Below, piece after piece: positions 17,295-26,043 of a stretch of DNA of 64,000 bases. The position numbers and the translations under genes were made by a program. The stretch's first letter is position 1. Each line of letters begins with the position of its first letter. Source of the stretch: Filomicrobium insigne (lineage in GTDB: Bacteria; Pseudomonadota; Alphaproteobacteria; Rhizobiales; Hyphomicrobiaceae); contig NZ_FNJC01000003.1 in the NCBI RefSeq assembly GCF_900104305.1, positions 496,001 through 560,000 of the forward strand, in the 5' to 3' direction. Below the pieces are notes generated by a model. That model had not been told where the DNA came from. It saw only the letters and a program-made list of their open reading frames with translations, and did no database searches.

Positions 17295-17855
17295 ATGGCC
17301 GAGCCGTGGCCATATCCCGCACCGTTGGACGATGGGGCCGCCGACCACCTGCGGGTGGGGCTGAAGCTTCCCGAAATTCCCCTGTACGCAACATCGGGCG
17401 ATCGTATTGCGTTGGCAAATTTGCCAGGCCGTTCGATCGTGTTCGCTTATCCATGGACGGGGCAACCGGGTATGCCCAACCCTCCGGGATGGGATGACAT
17501 TCCCGGTGCCCATGGATCAACGCCCGAGGCAGAAGGGTTCGCCGCGCTATATCCGCGCCTTCGCGAGATGGAAATTTCCGTATATGGCCTGAGTACCCAA
17601 GACACAGACTGCCAAGCCGAATTCGCAGAACGGATCGGGCTGCCCTTTCCGTTGCTGAGCGATGCAGAATTTGCCTTCGCCCGAGCGCTTAAGCTCCCCA
17701 CCTTCAAAGCGGGAGATACGAGCTATCTAGTGCGGTTGACGTTGATCATCGCAGATGGATGCATTGAGCACGTGGACTATCCCGTGCATCCTCCCCACAC
17801 CCATGCGCATGAGGTGTTCAAGCGCGTGGCGGCATCTGGTCAAGCTCACGCCTGA
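17295..17855 (+). CDS. redoxin-fold protein lacking the peroxidatic cysteine
   Basis: A 186-residue thioredoxin-fold protein clearly related to peroxiredoxin/alkyl hydroperoxide reductase-like proteins: GLKLPEIPLYATSGD, IVFAYPWTGQPGMPNPPGWD, YGLSTQDTD, PFPLLSDAEFAFARAL and VRLTLIIADG. In the family as I know it, IPGARGCTPQSC follows GWD and contains the catalytic cysteine. Here the same place reads IPGAHGSTPEAE, with codon TCA (Ser) in place of Cys and no second Cys. Two Cys remain elsewhere (DTDC, ADGC). So it is probably not a normal peroxidase. I chose ATG 17295, 4 bases after the smpB stop. Its 3' end overlaps the uracil-DNA glycosylase gene by 38 bases, tail to tail. Confidence 0.8.
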   Translation: MAEPWPYPAPLDDGAADHLRVGLKLPEIPLYATSGDRIALANLPGRSIVFAYPWTGQPGMPNPPGWDDIPGAHGSTPEAEGFAALYPRLREMEISVYGLSTQDTDCQAEFAERIGLPFPLLSDAEFAFARALKLPTFKAGDTSYLVRLTLIIADGCIEHVDYPVHPPHTHAHEVFKRVAASGQAHA

Positions 17856-18510
17856 TCGCATCAAATACAGCGTGGAACATTTCCGTCGTCAGCCTGCCGG
17901 TGTTGGTGTTGTAACGGGAGCAGTGAAAGCTGTCGAAGAGAAGTCGCCCTCCACCGAGTTCGTGGCGCGCGCCATGCCCAAACTTGAACGCTGATTTGCG
18001 CAACGCTAGCGCTGAAAGCGTTTGATCATGTGCGATGCGCCCAAGCGCCAAGATAACGGAGAGGTTGGGAAGCGTTTCCATACGCGCGCTAAAGAACTGA
18101 CGACAGGTGGAAATCTCCACGCCGGTAGGTTTGTTCTCAGGGGGAACACACCGCACTGCATTCGTGATCATGCAATCGCGAAGCTCAAGCCCATCGTCTG
18201 GTCGAGCTTGATAGCTCCCTTCCGCAAAGCCGAAATCCAGAAGCGTCGCGTAGAGCAAATCACCGGCGTAATCACCGGTGAAGGGACGTCCCGTACGATT
18301 GGCGCCACCGCGTCCCGGCGCCAATCCCACGATCAATAAGCGAGCTGTTTCTTCGCCGAACGAGCCGACCGCCCCGTTATACCAACCGGGTTCAGCGCGT
18401 TTGTTTTCATTACGGTAGGCAACAAGGCGCGGGCACAAGGCGCAATCATGTGGCGGTTCCGGCGTAATTTGCTTGGGAACCGCCCGTTCTTCCGTCGTAC
18501 CAAGCCGCAC
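17818..18510 (-). CDS. uracil-DNA glycosylase, family 5-like (UDGb)
   Basis: The enzyme removes uracil and related deaminated bases from DNA, starting base-excision repair. The 230-residue protein has N-terminal cysteines (CALC, residues 23-26) that in families 4 and 5 bind a [4Fe-4S] cluster with later cysteines. Motif 1 is GLAPGRGGANRTGRPFTGD and motif 2 is HCSRYNTNTGRLT. The GLAP/GANRTGRPFTGD and NTNTGRLT forms point to family 5 (UdgB) rather than family 4. Active-site motif 1 lacks a polar Asn/Asp at the usual position, as in family 5. The 3' end overlaps the redoxin gene by 38 bases. The NYN gene lies upstream on the same strand. Confidence 0.85.
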   Translation of the reverse strand: MRLGTTEERAVPKQITPEPPHDCALCPRLVAYRNENKRAEPGWYNGAVGSFGEETARLLIVGLAPGRGGANRTGRPFTGDYAGDLLYATLLDFGFAEGSYQARPDDGLELRDCMITNAVRCVPPENKPTGVEISTCRQFFSARMETLPNLSVILALGRIAHDQTLSALALRKSAFKFGHGARHELGGGRLLFDSFHCSRYNTNTGRLTTEMFHAVFDAIRRELDQMPPRA

Positions 18511-18552
18511 GTTTCGTGCCCCCTACCAAGATGGGGGCAATCAAAGCCCCTC

Positions 18553-19185
18553 TTAAACTTCCTCTTCCGACAGATCGTCGTCTTCATACGGAACAGGGTC
18601 ATTCTCGCCGCGATAACCGCCGTGTGGCGCGGCCCGTTCACGTTGGGGTCCGCGTCCGGCGTCGCGGCCGATGAGAGCTTCGAGTTCCGCCAGATCAATG
18701 AACTGATCCGACTGCCGGCGCAACTCGTCGGCGACCATGGGAGGCTGCGTTTGCAACGTGGAGACGACACTAACACGCCGCCCCATCTGCTGAAGGGCAG
18801 CCACGAGGCAACGGAAGTCACCGTCACCAGAGAAGAGAACGATGTGATCAAGGTGCTCGGCAAGACGCATGGCGTCAACCGTCAGCTCGATATCCATGTT
18901 GCCTTTAACTTTGCGGCGTCCAGTCGCGTCCGTGAATTCCTTGGTGGGCTTCGTCACCATCGTAAAGCCGTTGTAATCGAGCCAATCTATCAACGGGCGA
19001 ATGGACGAATACTCCTGATCTTCCGCCAGCGCCGTATAATAAAGCGCGCGAACAAGATGCCCCTTCTGCCGGAAGTGAGCGAGTAGCCGCTTGTAATCAA
19101 TATCAAAACCGAGCGCCTTCGATGTTGCGTAGAGGTTCGCACCATCGATAAACAGAGCAACACGCTCGTTCGGGTAAAAGAACAT
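18553..19185 (-). CDS. NYN domain protein (LabA/DUF88-like)
   Basis: A 210-residue protein with a PIN-like NYN domain, which in studied members is a metal-dependent ribonuclease. Conserved acidic positions are visible: FIDGANLY (Asp at residue 14), KGNMDIELTVDAM, and LFSGDGDFRCLV. The C-terminal tail (from about 165) is Arg/Glu-rich and low in complexity. Orthologues are widespread in alphaproteobacteria beside rpoZ and rsh, as here. The natural RNA target is unknown. It reads away from rpoZ, with a 609-base gene-poor stretch between them. Confidence 0.85.
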   Translation of the reverse strand: MFFYPNERVALFIDGANLYATSKALGFDIDYKRLLAHFRQKGHLVRALYYTALAEDQEYSSIRPLIDWLDYNGFTMVTKPTKEFTDATGRRKVKGNMDIELTVDAMRLAEHLDHIVLFSGDGDFRCLVAALQQMGRRVSVVSTLQTQPPMVADELRRQSDQFIDLAELEALIGRDAGRGPQRERAAPHGGYRGENDPVPYEDDDLSEEEV

Positions 19186-19794
19186 TCGGATTTCCTTGCT
19201 GTGCGTCAGCGGCTCAAATCAGGAGGCGCGACGAAAATCATGTGTAGTTGGGGTAGTTCATCGAAGTCTGGCATGCCTATAATAATATCAAAGGCATACG
19301 TGGGGAGCCTACAAAGCTAAGGTGCCAACTTTTTGATGAACAGCGTGCATAACAGATATGTATTGAGAGGCAAAGAATATTCACCGCCAAGAACTCTAGG
19401 GTTTTGTGGCGAAACGTCGCGCCATGCAGGTAAGTTCCCCGTAACACACCAAGGAAAGTAAAAAAAAATCATATTGCTTCTCCCCACGTCGTCAATTTCG
19501 ACGAAAGGAGTGGAATATGAGGTATGCAGCATTAGAAAAACGCCAGCCTTTGTTCGGGCGAGTATTTGGAAGGCGGGAAAATCGTCTGGGATATACTTGA
19601 GCATATAACGAGTAGAAGTTGGTGCAACCAGGGCTATAGCCATAGCCCGCAGCTTGCGCGATTACCAAAATGCGTTAGACTAAATTGATAACAGCGCCGC
19701 AGCGCCTCCAATCGATGTGGAATTGCATTATTCCGCACGTGTTGAAGTGCGTCGTGGCGAGTAGCTATTTCTAGCTCCGAAAGGTTTTTGACGA
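19186..19794. other. 609-base gene-poor, AT-richer stretch upstream of rpoZ
   Basis: No gene is supported. A 108-codon open frame on the minus strand (19317-19643) has unusual composition and no ribosome site, and I do not count it. The stretch is visibly richer in A and T than its neighbours, with runs such as AAAAAAA near 19462. A 5-bp inverted repeat (CGCAC-8-GTGCG, near 19734) precedes rpoZ. It may hold promoters for the divergent rpoZ and NYN genes or an unidentified small RNA. Confidence 0.4.
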
Positions 19795-20220
19795 ATGGCA
19801 CGCGTCACCGTTGAGGATTGCGTCGATAAAATCCCTAACCGCTTTGAGCTTGTCTTGCTCGCGGCTCACCGCGCTCGCAACATTTCGGGCGGCAGCTCGA
19901 TTACGATTGATCCCGATAACGACAAGAATCCGGTTATCGCACTTCGTGAAATTGCGGAAGAAACGATTCCTCCCGAGGACATGCGCGAAGGTCTTATCCA
20001 CACGTTGCAGCGTAACGTGGAAGTCGACGAACCCGAAGCCGGCGCGGCACCGGTGCTCGCAGTTGAGCGACGCGCGCCAATGTTGGGTCGCGATGATCAA
20101 TCGAGCGACAACGTCGTTGATGTTTTGACGGAAGAGCAGCTTCTGCGCGGGCTTGAGACCATGACCCCTATGGAGCCATCAGCCTCCGGCGGCAATGGGC
20201 CTCGTGATCGCGGCCGTTAA
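19795..20220 (+). CDS. rpoZ: DNA-directed RNA polymerase omega subunit RpoZ
   Basis: Omega helps assemble RNA polymerase by binding the beta-prime subunit. The 141-residue protein begins [20 protein letters not shown], the typical start, followed by [11 protein letters not shown] and [15 protein letters not shown]. The acidic, low-complexity C-terminal part (from about residue 75) is an alphaproteobacterial extension. In many bacteria omega also takes part in the response to ppGpp, and the ppGpp synthetase/hydrolase gene is next, a conserved pairing. Confidence 0.95.
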   Translation: MARVTVEDCVDKIPNRFELVLLAAHRARNISGGSSITIDPDNDKNPVIALREIAEETIPPEDMREGLIHTLQRNVEVDEPEAGAAPVLAVERRAPMLGRDDQSSDNVVDVLTEEQLLRGLETMTPMEPSASGGNGPRDRGR

Positions 20221-20469
20221 GCTGCAGGCTCGGCATGAGCGTCCCAGCTTGTCCCAAGCCTTGATAGGATCGTAACCCATTGACGAGACAGGGGCGGCGC
20301 AGCATGTGTCGCCCCTATTCCTGTCTGCGCTGCTAGATGCTATGCCGCCTAGTTGAATTCTGAGCGCCCCGCGCGAGTTGGCGTCAAGGCCGGATGCGCG
20401 ACCGCACCGCTGTTGTAATGTGTAGCCCTTGACCTTCCCCGAGGACTGCGATTGGGAGCACGCCTTTCG

Positions 20470-22713
20470 ATGATGCGCCAGTATGAGCTGGTTGAACGCG
20501 TAACGAAATATGATCCTGGCGCAGATGAGGTTCTCCTGAACCGGGCCTATGTCTATGCCATGAAGGCGCACGGTCACCAAAAGCGTGCCTCCGGCGACCC
20601 TTATTTTTCACATCCTCTCGAAGTTGCGGCGATCTTGACCGATCTCCATTTGGATAGCGCGACCATTACCACGGCGCTGCTACACGACGTGATCGAAGAT
20701 ACCGATGCAACGCGCGCGGAAATCGATCAGCTGTTCGGGGCAGAAATCGGGGCTTTGGTCGATGGACTGACCAAGATCAAGCGGCTCGACCTCGTCTCGA
20801 AGCAGGCGGAGCAGGCGGAGAATTTCCGCAAGCTCTTGATTGCAATCTCAAGTGATATCCGCGTCCTACTCGTTAAGCTTGCGGATCGTCTCCACAACAT
20901 GCGCACGCTGGAATACATGAAGCCGGCAAGCCGACAGCGCATCTCGGAGGAGACACTCGAGGTTTACGCGCCGCTGGCCGGACGGATGGGTATGCAGGCC
21001 ATGCGTGAGGAACTTGAGGACCTCTCGTTTCGCTGGCTCTATCCGGAAGCGTATGAAACGGTCGTTCACAAACTGGTTGATATTCACGAGAAAAATGAAG
21101 GGCTTGTCGAAGAAATCCGTATAGCGCTTGAAGCTAAGCTTTCAGACGTTGGAATACAGGCTGCCGTACACGGTCGGGAAAAGAAGCCCTATTCGATTTG
21201 GCGCAAGATGCAGAACAAGCAGATCGGATTGGAGCAACTCTCCGATATCTACGGTTTTCGCATCATCGTCGAAAACATTGCCGACTGTTATCGCGTGCTC
21301 GGGGTCGCTCACACGACATGGCGAACCGTTCCCGGCCGGTTCAAGGACTACATCTCAACGCCCAAACAGAACGGCTACCAATCGATCCACACGACCATTG
21401 TAGGGCCGCGTCATCAGCGCGTTGAGCTGCAGATCCGGACGAAGGAAATGCACGATGTGGCCGAATACGGGGTTGCCGCGCACACCTTCTACAAAGAACC
21501 GACAAATGGGGCCTCAGGCAACGGTAGCTCAACGGTGCTCAATCCCGACAGCGGCCCGTATCACTGGCTGCGTAGATTGGTCGACACTCTGCTGGAGGGG
21601 TCAAATCCCGTTGAGTTCTTAGAGCATACCAAGCTGGAATTGTTCCAGGATCAGGTCTTCTGCTTCTCGCCAAAAGGGCGCCTCATTGCGCTGCCCCACG
21701 GAGCGACACCCCTCGATTTTGCCTATGCTGTCCATACGGATATCGGCAATGCCGCGGTTGGGGCGTACATTAACGGTCGGCATATGCCTATCGACACCCA
21801 GCTCCGCAATGGCGACGAAGTCGAGATTTTAACGTCGAAGACGCACACCCCTCCGGCTGCCTGGGAGCATTTTGCCGTTACGGGTAGAGCCAGAAGTGCA
21901 ATTCGCCGCGCAGCCCGCGATACGATGCGGCGGCAGTACACGGAACTTGGGCGCCGGCTCGTAACCTCTGCCCTTCAGGCTCAAAGCGAAAGCTACTCTG
22001 ACGATCGGCTCAAAGGTGCGCTTCCGCGCATCGCCGGCGGGAAAACGGTGGAAGACGTGCTCGCTGGCGTGGCACGCAATGAAATTGCGGTCGACGAGGT
22101 TGTGCGAGCCATTCTCCCAGATGCCAACTTGCCGGCGCTGGCGAAATCGCCGCGCGCGAAAGCCCGCCGGCACCAGCCCTCGAACCAAGAAGGATGGTTC
22201 AATCTTTCCAAGGTGATGGGCCTGAAATTTCGTGTCGGGCAAGAGATCGAAGAAGGAATGTCGCTGCCTGGCAGCATCCCCTTGCGGGGGCTCAAGAGCG
22301 ATATTCCTGTGACATTTGAGGATGGAGGCGCTGTCCCCGGTGATCGCATCGTCGGTGTGTTGACGCCAGGGGAGGGAATCCGCATCTTCCAGATCCACTC
22401 GCCACGCTTGAAGGCGTACGAGCATGAACGTTGGATCGACGTCACATGGGATATCAATCGTGACCAGCCAGAGCGCTTTCCAGCCCGCATCGCAGTCACC
22501 GCCCTTAATGAGCCTGGAACTTTAGCCCAGATCGCCCATGTAATTGGCGAAGCTAGCGGCAACATCGACCAAGTCAGAATGGTTGGTCGAGGCCCTGACT
22601 TCACCAAAATGCTCATAGAGGTGGAAGTGTGGGATCTGGAACATTTGAATATGATTTTGTCAGGTTTGAAGTCGCAAAGCGTTGTCAGCCATGCAGACCG
22701 CGTGTTTGATTGA
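20470..22713 (+). CDS. rsh: bifunctional (p)ppGpp synthetase/hydrolase, RelA/SpoT family
   Basis: Rsh makes and degrades the stringent-response alarmone. In 747 residues the order is HD hydrolase domain (YFSHPL with H48; HDVIED with H72, D73), synthetase domain (EKKPYSIWRKMQ, DIYGFRIIV, GYQSIHTTI), TGS domain (VFCFSPKGRLIALPHGATP), a helical/RIS region, and a C-terminal ACT domain (VTALNEPGTLAQIAHVIG). The HD residues are intact, so hydrolase activity is expected, as in the single Rsh of most alphaproteobacteria. ATG 20470 is chosen over TTG 20452; a GGGAG lies 11 bases upstream. Confidence 0.95.
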   Translation: MMRQYELVERVTKYDPGADEVLLNRAYVYAMKAHGHQKRASGDPYFSHPLEVAAILTDLHLDSATITTALLHDVIEDTDATRAEIDQLFGAEIGALVDGLTKIKRLDLVSKQAEQAENFRKLLIAISSDIRVLLVKLADRLHNMRTLEYMKPASRQRISEETLEVYAPLAGRMGMQAMREELEDLSFRWLYPEAYETVVHKLVDIHEKNEGLVEEIRIALEAKLSDVGIQAAVHGREKKPYSIWRKMQNKQIGLEQLSDIYGFRIIVENIADCYRVLGVAHTTWRTVPGRFKDYISTPKQNGYQSIHTTIVGPRHQRVELQIRTKEMHDVAEYGVAAHTFYKEPTNGASGNGSSTVLNPDSGPYHWLRRLVDTLLEGSNPVEFLEHTKLELFQDQVFCFSPKGRLIALPHGATPLDFAYAVHTDIGNAAVGAYINGRHMPIDTQLRNGDEVEILTSKTHTPPAAWEHFAVTGRARSAIRRAARDTMRRQYTELGRRLVTSALQAQSESYSDDRLKGALPRIAGGKTVEDVLAGVARNEIAVDEVVRAILPDANLPALAKSPRAKARRHQPSNQEGWFNLSKVMGLKFRVGQEIEEGMSLPGSIPLRGLKSDIPVTFEDGGAVPGDRIVGVLTPGEGIRIFQIHSPRLKAYEHERWIDVTWDINRDQPERFPARIAVTALNEPGTLAQIAHVIGEASGNIDQVRMVGRGPDFTKMLIEVEVWDLEHLNMILSGLKSQSVVSHADRVFD

Positions 22714-22771
22714 GCTGAGGGAAGTAGGCATGTGCGGCATCGTCAAGACCACAGGTCGGGGGGCCTGATAG

Positions 22772-23398
22772 ATGATCTTCAAGCGGCGTACGCCGCCAAC
22801 CTTCCTTGAGCGGGTGCGGGTTCTTGTGTGGCCGCGGCATACCTGGGAAAGATCACTAAAGTACATCGCCTTGCGGCTGATGCGCGTGCGCGCGACACCT
22901 CACCAGTTGGCGCTGGGCTTTGCCGTGGGTGTTTTCGCTGCGATTACGCCGTTGGTCGGCATTCAGATGCTGATCGCGGGGGTAATCACCCTGGCTCTGC
23001 GGGCGAGCTTCACGGCAGCAATGCTTGGCACGTTTTTCGGAAATCCGCTGACGTGGGCTATCGTTTGGCCTGCAACTTATGCAACAGGCAGTTTTTTGCT
23101 TGGAATACCGGCAGCAACCAAGACAGCCGACCTTGCGCAGCAGCTTAGCCTCTTCTGGGATACCGTCTGGCAGTTGTCTCCCGAGATGATCCTCGCCGCA
23201 TTAGGATTGGCGTGGCCCTATATGAAGCCGATGCTAATTGGCACATTGCCCGTCGGCGCTGTTATCGCCACTGTTTGCTATATCTTCTGTAAGCGTGCGG
23301 CGCTCGCGCATCAACAACGTCGCCGCAGATTGTCGCCGCAAGGCAGCGGGTATCCGCTCGGCGATCTGCTGGCGACGTATGATCCGGAATACTCATGA
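22772..23398 (+). CDS. DUF2062 membrane protein
   Basis: A 208-residue protein of the DUF2062 family, function unknown. The family signature is TPHQLALGFAVGVFAAITPL followed by FGNPLTWAIVWPATY. About four hydrophobic segments are visible (near 47-80, 85-112, 135-160 and 150-170), so it should sit in the inner membrane. The ends are basic (RRTPPTFLERVRV; HQQRRRRL). The stop overlaps the pdxJ start by 4 bases (ATGA), so the two are translationally coupled. It sits in the rsh-pdxJ interval as in many relatives. Confidence 0.85.
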   Translation: MIFKRRTPPTFLERVRVLVWPRHTWERSLKYIALRLMRVRATPHQLALGFAVGVFAAITPLVGIQMLIAGVITLALRASFTAAMLGTFFGNPLTWAIVWPATYATGSFLLGIPAATKTADLAQQLSLFWDTVWQLSPEMILAALGLAWPYMKPMLIGTLPVGAVIATVCYIFCKRAALAHQQRRRRLSPQGSGYPLGDLLATYDPEYS

Positions 23399-24192
23399 GT
23401 AACCGCTTGGCCAAGCCTTTGCGCCTAGGCGTGAATATTGATCATGTCGCGACCATTCGTAATGCACGGGGTGGTCGTCACCCGGACCCATTGCGCGCCG
23501 CGCACATCGCCGTCGAAGCGGGTGCCGATGGTATTACGGCACATCTTCGTGAAGACCGGCGGCATATTTCCGATTCGGATATCGCGCGCCTGAAGGCCGA
23601 GCTGACGCGCCCACTCAATCTCGAAATGGCTGCGACCGATGAGATGCTGGCGATCGCGCTACGCCATATTCCCAACGCCTGCTGCATCGTACCCGAGCGG
23701 CGGGAAGAGCGCACAACCGAGGGCGGGCTTGACGTAATTGCCGGAGGAGACCAGTTGCGGCGTATTGTGGAAGAGCTGAAGGCTGCGGGAATTCGTGTGT
23801 CGCTTTTTGTTGAGCCGGATGAACGCGCCATTGCCGCGTCCGCGAAAATCGGCGCTGACATCGTCGAGCTCCACACAGGCGCGTATTGCGAAAAGGCGTT
23901 GGAAGACAACGCTAAGGCACTCGCCGGAGAACTAAACCGGATCACCCAGGCAACAGCCATGGCCGCTGACTCCGGACTTGAGGTTCATGCAGGGCACGGG
24001 CTGACCTACAACACGGTTAAAGCGATTGCGGCGCTGCCCGAGGTTGTCGAGCTGAATATTGGTCACTTTTTGGTGGGCGAGGCAATCTTTGGCGGGCTGA
24101 ATGCGGCTGTCAGGCATATGCGCGAATTGATGAATGAGGCGCGCCGCGAAAGCGAAGCCCGCGCGCGGCGTATGGCAGATCAGCTATCGTGA
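23395..24192 (+). CDS. pdxJ: pyridoxine 5'-phosphate synthase PdxJ
   Basis: PdxJ forms pyridoxine 5'-phosphate from 1-deoxyxylulose 5-phosphate and 3-amino-2-oxopropyl phosphate. The 265-residue TIM-barrel protein has LGVNIDHVATIRNARGG, GITAHLREDRRHI, LNLEMAATDEM, VELHTGAYCE and VHAGHGLTYN, including the conserved His and Glu of the active site. The start overlaps the DUF2062 stop. After it, relatives usually have acpS and then lepB; here a 332-base gap without a gene follows. Confidence 0.96.
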   Translation: MSNRLAKPLRLGVNIDHVATIRNARGGRHPDPLRAAHIAVEAGADGITAHLREDRRHISDSDIARLKAELTRPLNLEMAATDEMLAIALRHIPNACCIVPERREERTTEGGLDVIAGGDQLRRIVEELKAAGIRVSLFVEPDERAIAASAKIGADIVELHTGAYCEKALEDNAKALAGELNRITQATAMAADSGLEVHAGHGLTYNTVKAIAALPEVVELNIGHFLVGEAIFGGLNAAVRHMRELMNEARRESEARARRMADQLS

Positions 24193-24524
24193 GCCATATC
24201 TTAGCCAAAGAGTCTAAATCCATAGTTCAGAAAGACATTTCGCCGCGTGACAACCTACGTGCTCGCGCAAACAGAACCCTCAGCGATAGTGCCCAATTAA
24301 ATATGAGCTACGTGAGCCTTTGCCTAAACCGGTAATGCTCCAGCACCTCGATTCCGCATTGGCGCTACTAGAAAAGTCCGCACTTGGACAAGCTGCTCGT
24401 TTGCAGCGGTCACCATAAGTGGCTATAGCGGGCCAATAGTTAAAACCCATCCGGCTTACGCAAGCTGCCGGTTGATAAAGACCTTGAATGAGTCGCCCGA
24501 AAAGTCGGCGGTGGAGATCAACCG
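24193..24524. other. 332-base gap between pdxJ and lepB (no acpS seen)
   Basis: No gene is supported in either direction. In many relatives acpS (holo-ACP synthase) lies here, but none of its recognisable start motifs (for example GIGSDL) appears in any frame I read. A small hairpin, CCGGC-11-GCCGG near 24451-24471, precedes lepB. Confidence 0.4.
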
Positions 24525-25295
24525 ATGAGCCTGGATACGAACGCAAGCAGGAGTCGCGCTAACGGATGGTGGGAAACCATCAAGATCGTGATTCAGGCCC
24601 TCGCCATCGCCATGATCGTGCGAGTGTTTTTCTATCAGCCCTTCAACATCCCTTCAGGATCTATGAAGGACACGTTGCTGGTTGGTGACTACTTGTTCGT
24701 ATCTAAGCTGTCTTATGGCTACAGCCGCTATTCGTTTCCGTTGAGCCTTGACCTCTTCGATGGTCGCATTTTTGGCGCTGAGCCACATCGCGGCGACGTC
24801 GTTGTTTTCAAACTCCCGCGCGATAACTCGACCGATTACATCAAGCGCGTCATAGGCTTGCCGGGCGATGAGATTGTCGTGCGCGGCGGTATACTCTTCA
24901 TCAACGGCGATGAAGTGAAGCGAACACCTGCCGGAACGTTCAAGACATACGAGGACGGAGGTGTCACGGAGACAATTCCCCGGTATCGGGAAACGCTCCC
25001 CAATGGTGTCTCCTATGATGTTCTGGACGCCGAGCCCAATGGCCCGTTCGATAATGTGGGCCCCTATAAGGTGCCCGCGGGCCACTATTTTATGATGGGC
25101 GACAACCGCGACAACTCCACTGACAGCCGCGCGCTTTGGGGTGTTGGGTATGTTCCCTACGAAAACCTGATAGGACGTGCCGAGATCATTTTCTTCTCCG
25201 CAGCTGTGGATGAGCCGGGGGCGTTTAATCTGCTCACCCCGTGGACTTGGCCGTTTGACATTCGTTGGACGCGTTTTTTCAAACTTGTCCGTTGA
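24525..25295 (+). CDS. lepB: signal peptidase I
   Basis: LepB cleaves signal peptides on the outer face of the inner membrane. The 256-residue protein has one N-terminal membrane helix (IVIQALAIAMIVRVFFYQPF, about 21-40). The catalytic Ser46 is in IPSGSMKDTLLVGDY. The catalytic Lys107 is in YIKRVIGLPGD, and box E is MGDNRDNSTDSR. All key residues are intact. rnc follows after 10 bases, a widespread lepB-rnc-era arrangement. Confidence 0.96.
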   Translation: MSLDTNASRSRANGWWETIKIVIQALAIAMIVRVFFYQPFNIPSGSMKDTLLVGDYLFVSKLSYGYSRYSFPLSLDLFDGRIFGAEPHRGDVVVFKLPRDNSTDYIKRVIGLPGDEIVVRGGILFINGDEVKRTPAGTFKTYEDGGVTETIPRYRETLPNGVSYDVLDAEPNGPFDNVGPYKVPAGHYFMMGDNRDNSTDSRALWGVGYVPYENLIGRAEIIFFSAAVDEPGAFNLLTPWTWPFDIRWTRFFKLVR

Positions 25296-25305
25296 TAGGG
25301 CTCGA

Positions 25306-26043
25306 ATGCTGGCCTACTTAACTGGCCGCATGATCAAAAAGAACAAAGACCTGAAGGCGCTTGAAACGGCGCTGGGCTATAAATTTAAGTCGCATGATTT
25401 GCTGCGCTGCGCGTTGACGCACTCAAGTGCGCGCAGCGTGGACGCCGATACCGACGATAACGAACGCCTCGAATTTATTGGAGATCGAGTGCTCGGGCTG
25501 GTGATGGCCGAATTGCTCGGCGAAACGATGCCGACCGCCCGCGAGGGCGATCTTGCACGCCGATTCAATCAACTCGTACGCCGTGAAACCTGCGCCACCG
25601 TAGCGCGACAGATAAATCTCGGACGCTACCTTATTCTTTCTCCGAGCGAATCCGACAATGGCGGGCGTGACAAGGACACGATTTTGGCCGATGCCATGGA
25701 AGCCCTGCTTGCTGCAATTTTTCTCGACGGTGGCTTTCCTAAGGCCCGCGCGACCGTGCGCAGCCTATGGGAGCCACAGTGCCGTCAACCATCATGTAGC
25801 GACCAGGACGCGAAGTCTGCACTTCAGGAGTGGGCACAAGGCCGCGGAATGCCGTTGCCGCGCTATGTGGAGATTTCTCGGACCGGCCCCGATCACGCAC
25901 CCGTTTTCATAGCGGAAGTACAAATCGACGGCACTGAGCCGGGCCGTGGCGAAGGCCCATCCAAGCGCGCAGCCGAACAGGCTGCGGCGAGTTCTGTTTT
26001 GCAGCGCGAAGGCGTGCGGCGGGTAACCAATGACAATGCCTAA
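25306..26043 (+). CDS. rnc: ribonuclease III
   Basis: RNase III cuts double-stranded RNA in rRNA and mRNA processing. In 245 residues, the catalytic domain has the signature NERLEFIGDRVLGLV, with the acidic pair again at DTILADAMEALLAAIFLDGG. The C-terminal dsRNA-binding domain has SALQEWAQGRG, PVFIAEV and GEGPSKRAAEQAAA. One oddity is EFIGDRVL where most members have EFLGDAVL. I prefer ATG 25306, just after lepB, with AGGG upstream. ATG 25330 is an alternative. The 3' end overlaps era by 14 bases. Confidence 0.93.
   Translation: MLAYLTGRMIKKNKDLKALETALGYKFKSHDLLRCALTHSSARSVDADTDDNERLEFIGDRVLGLVMAELLGETMPTAREGDLARRFNQLVRRETCATVARQINLGRYLILSPSESDNGGRDKDTILADAMEALLAAIFLDGGFPKARATVRSLWEPQCRQPSCSDQDAKSALQEWAQGRGMPLPRYVEISRTGPDHAPVFIAEVQIDGTEPGRGEGPSKRAAEQAAASSVLQREGVRRVTNDNA

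Noticed and set aside
19317-19643. 108-codon open frame on the minus strand in the rpoZ upstream region
   Set aside because: No ribosome site, odd composition with many Phe/Tyr/Ser codons unlike its neighbours, no family resemblance.
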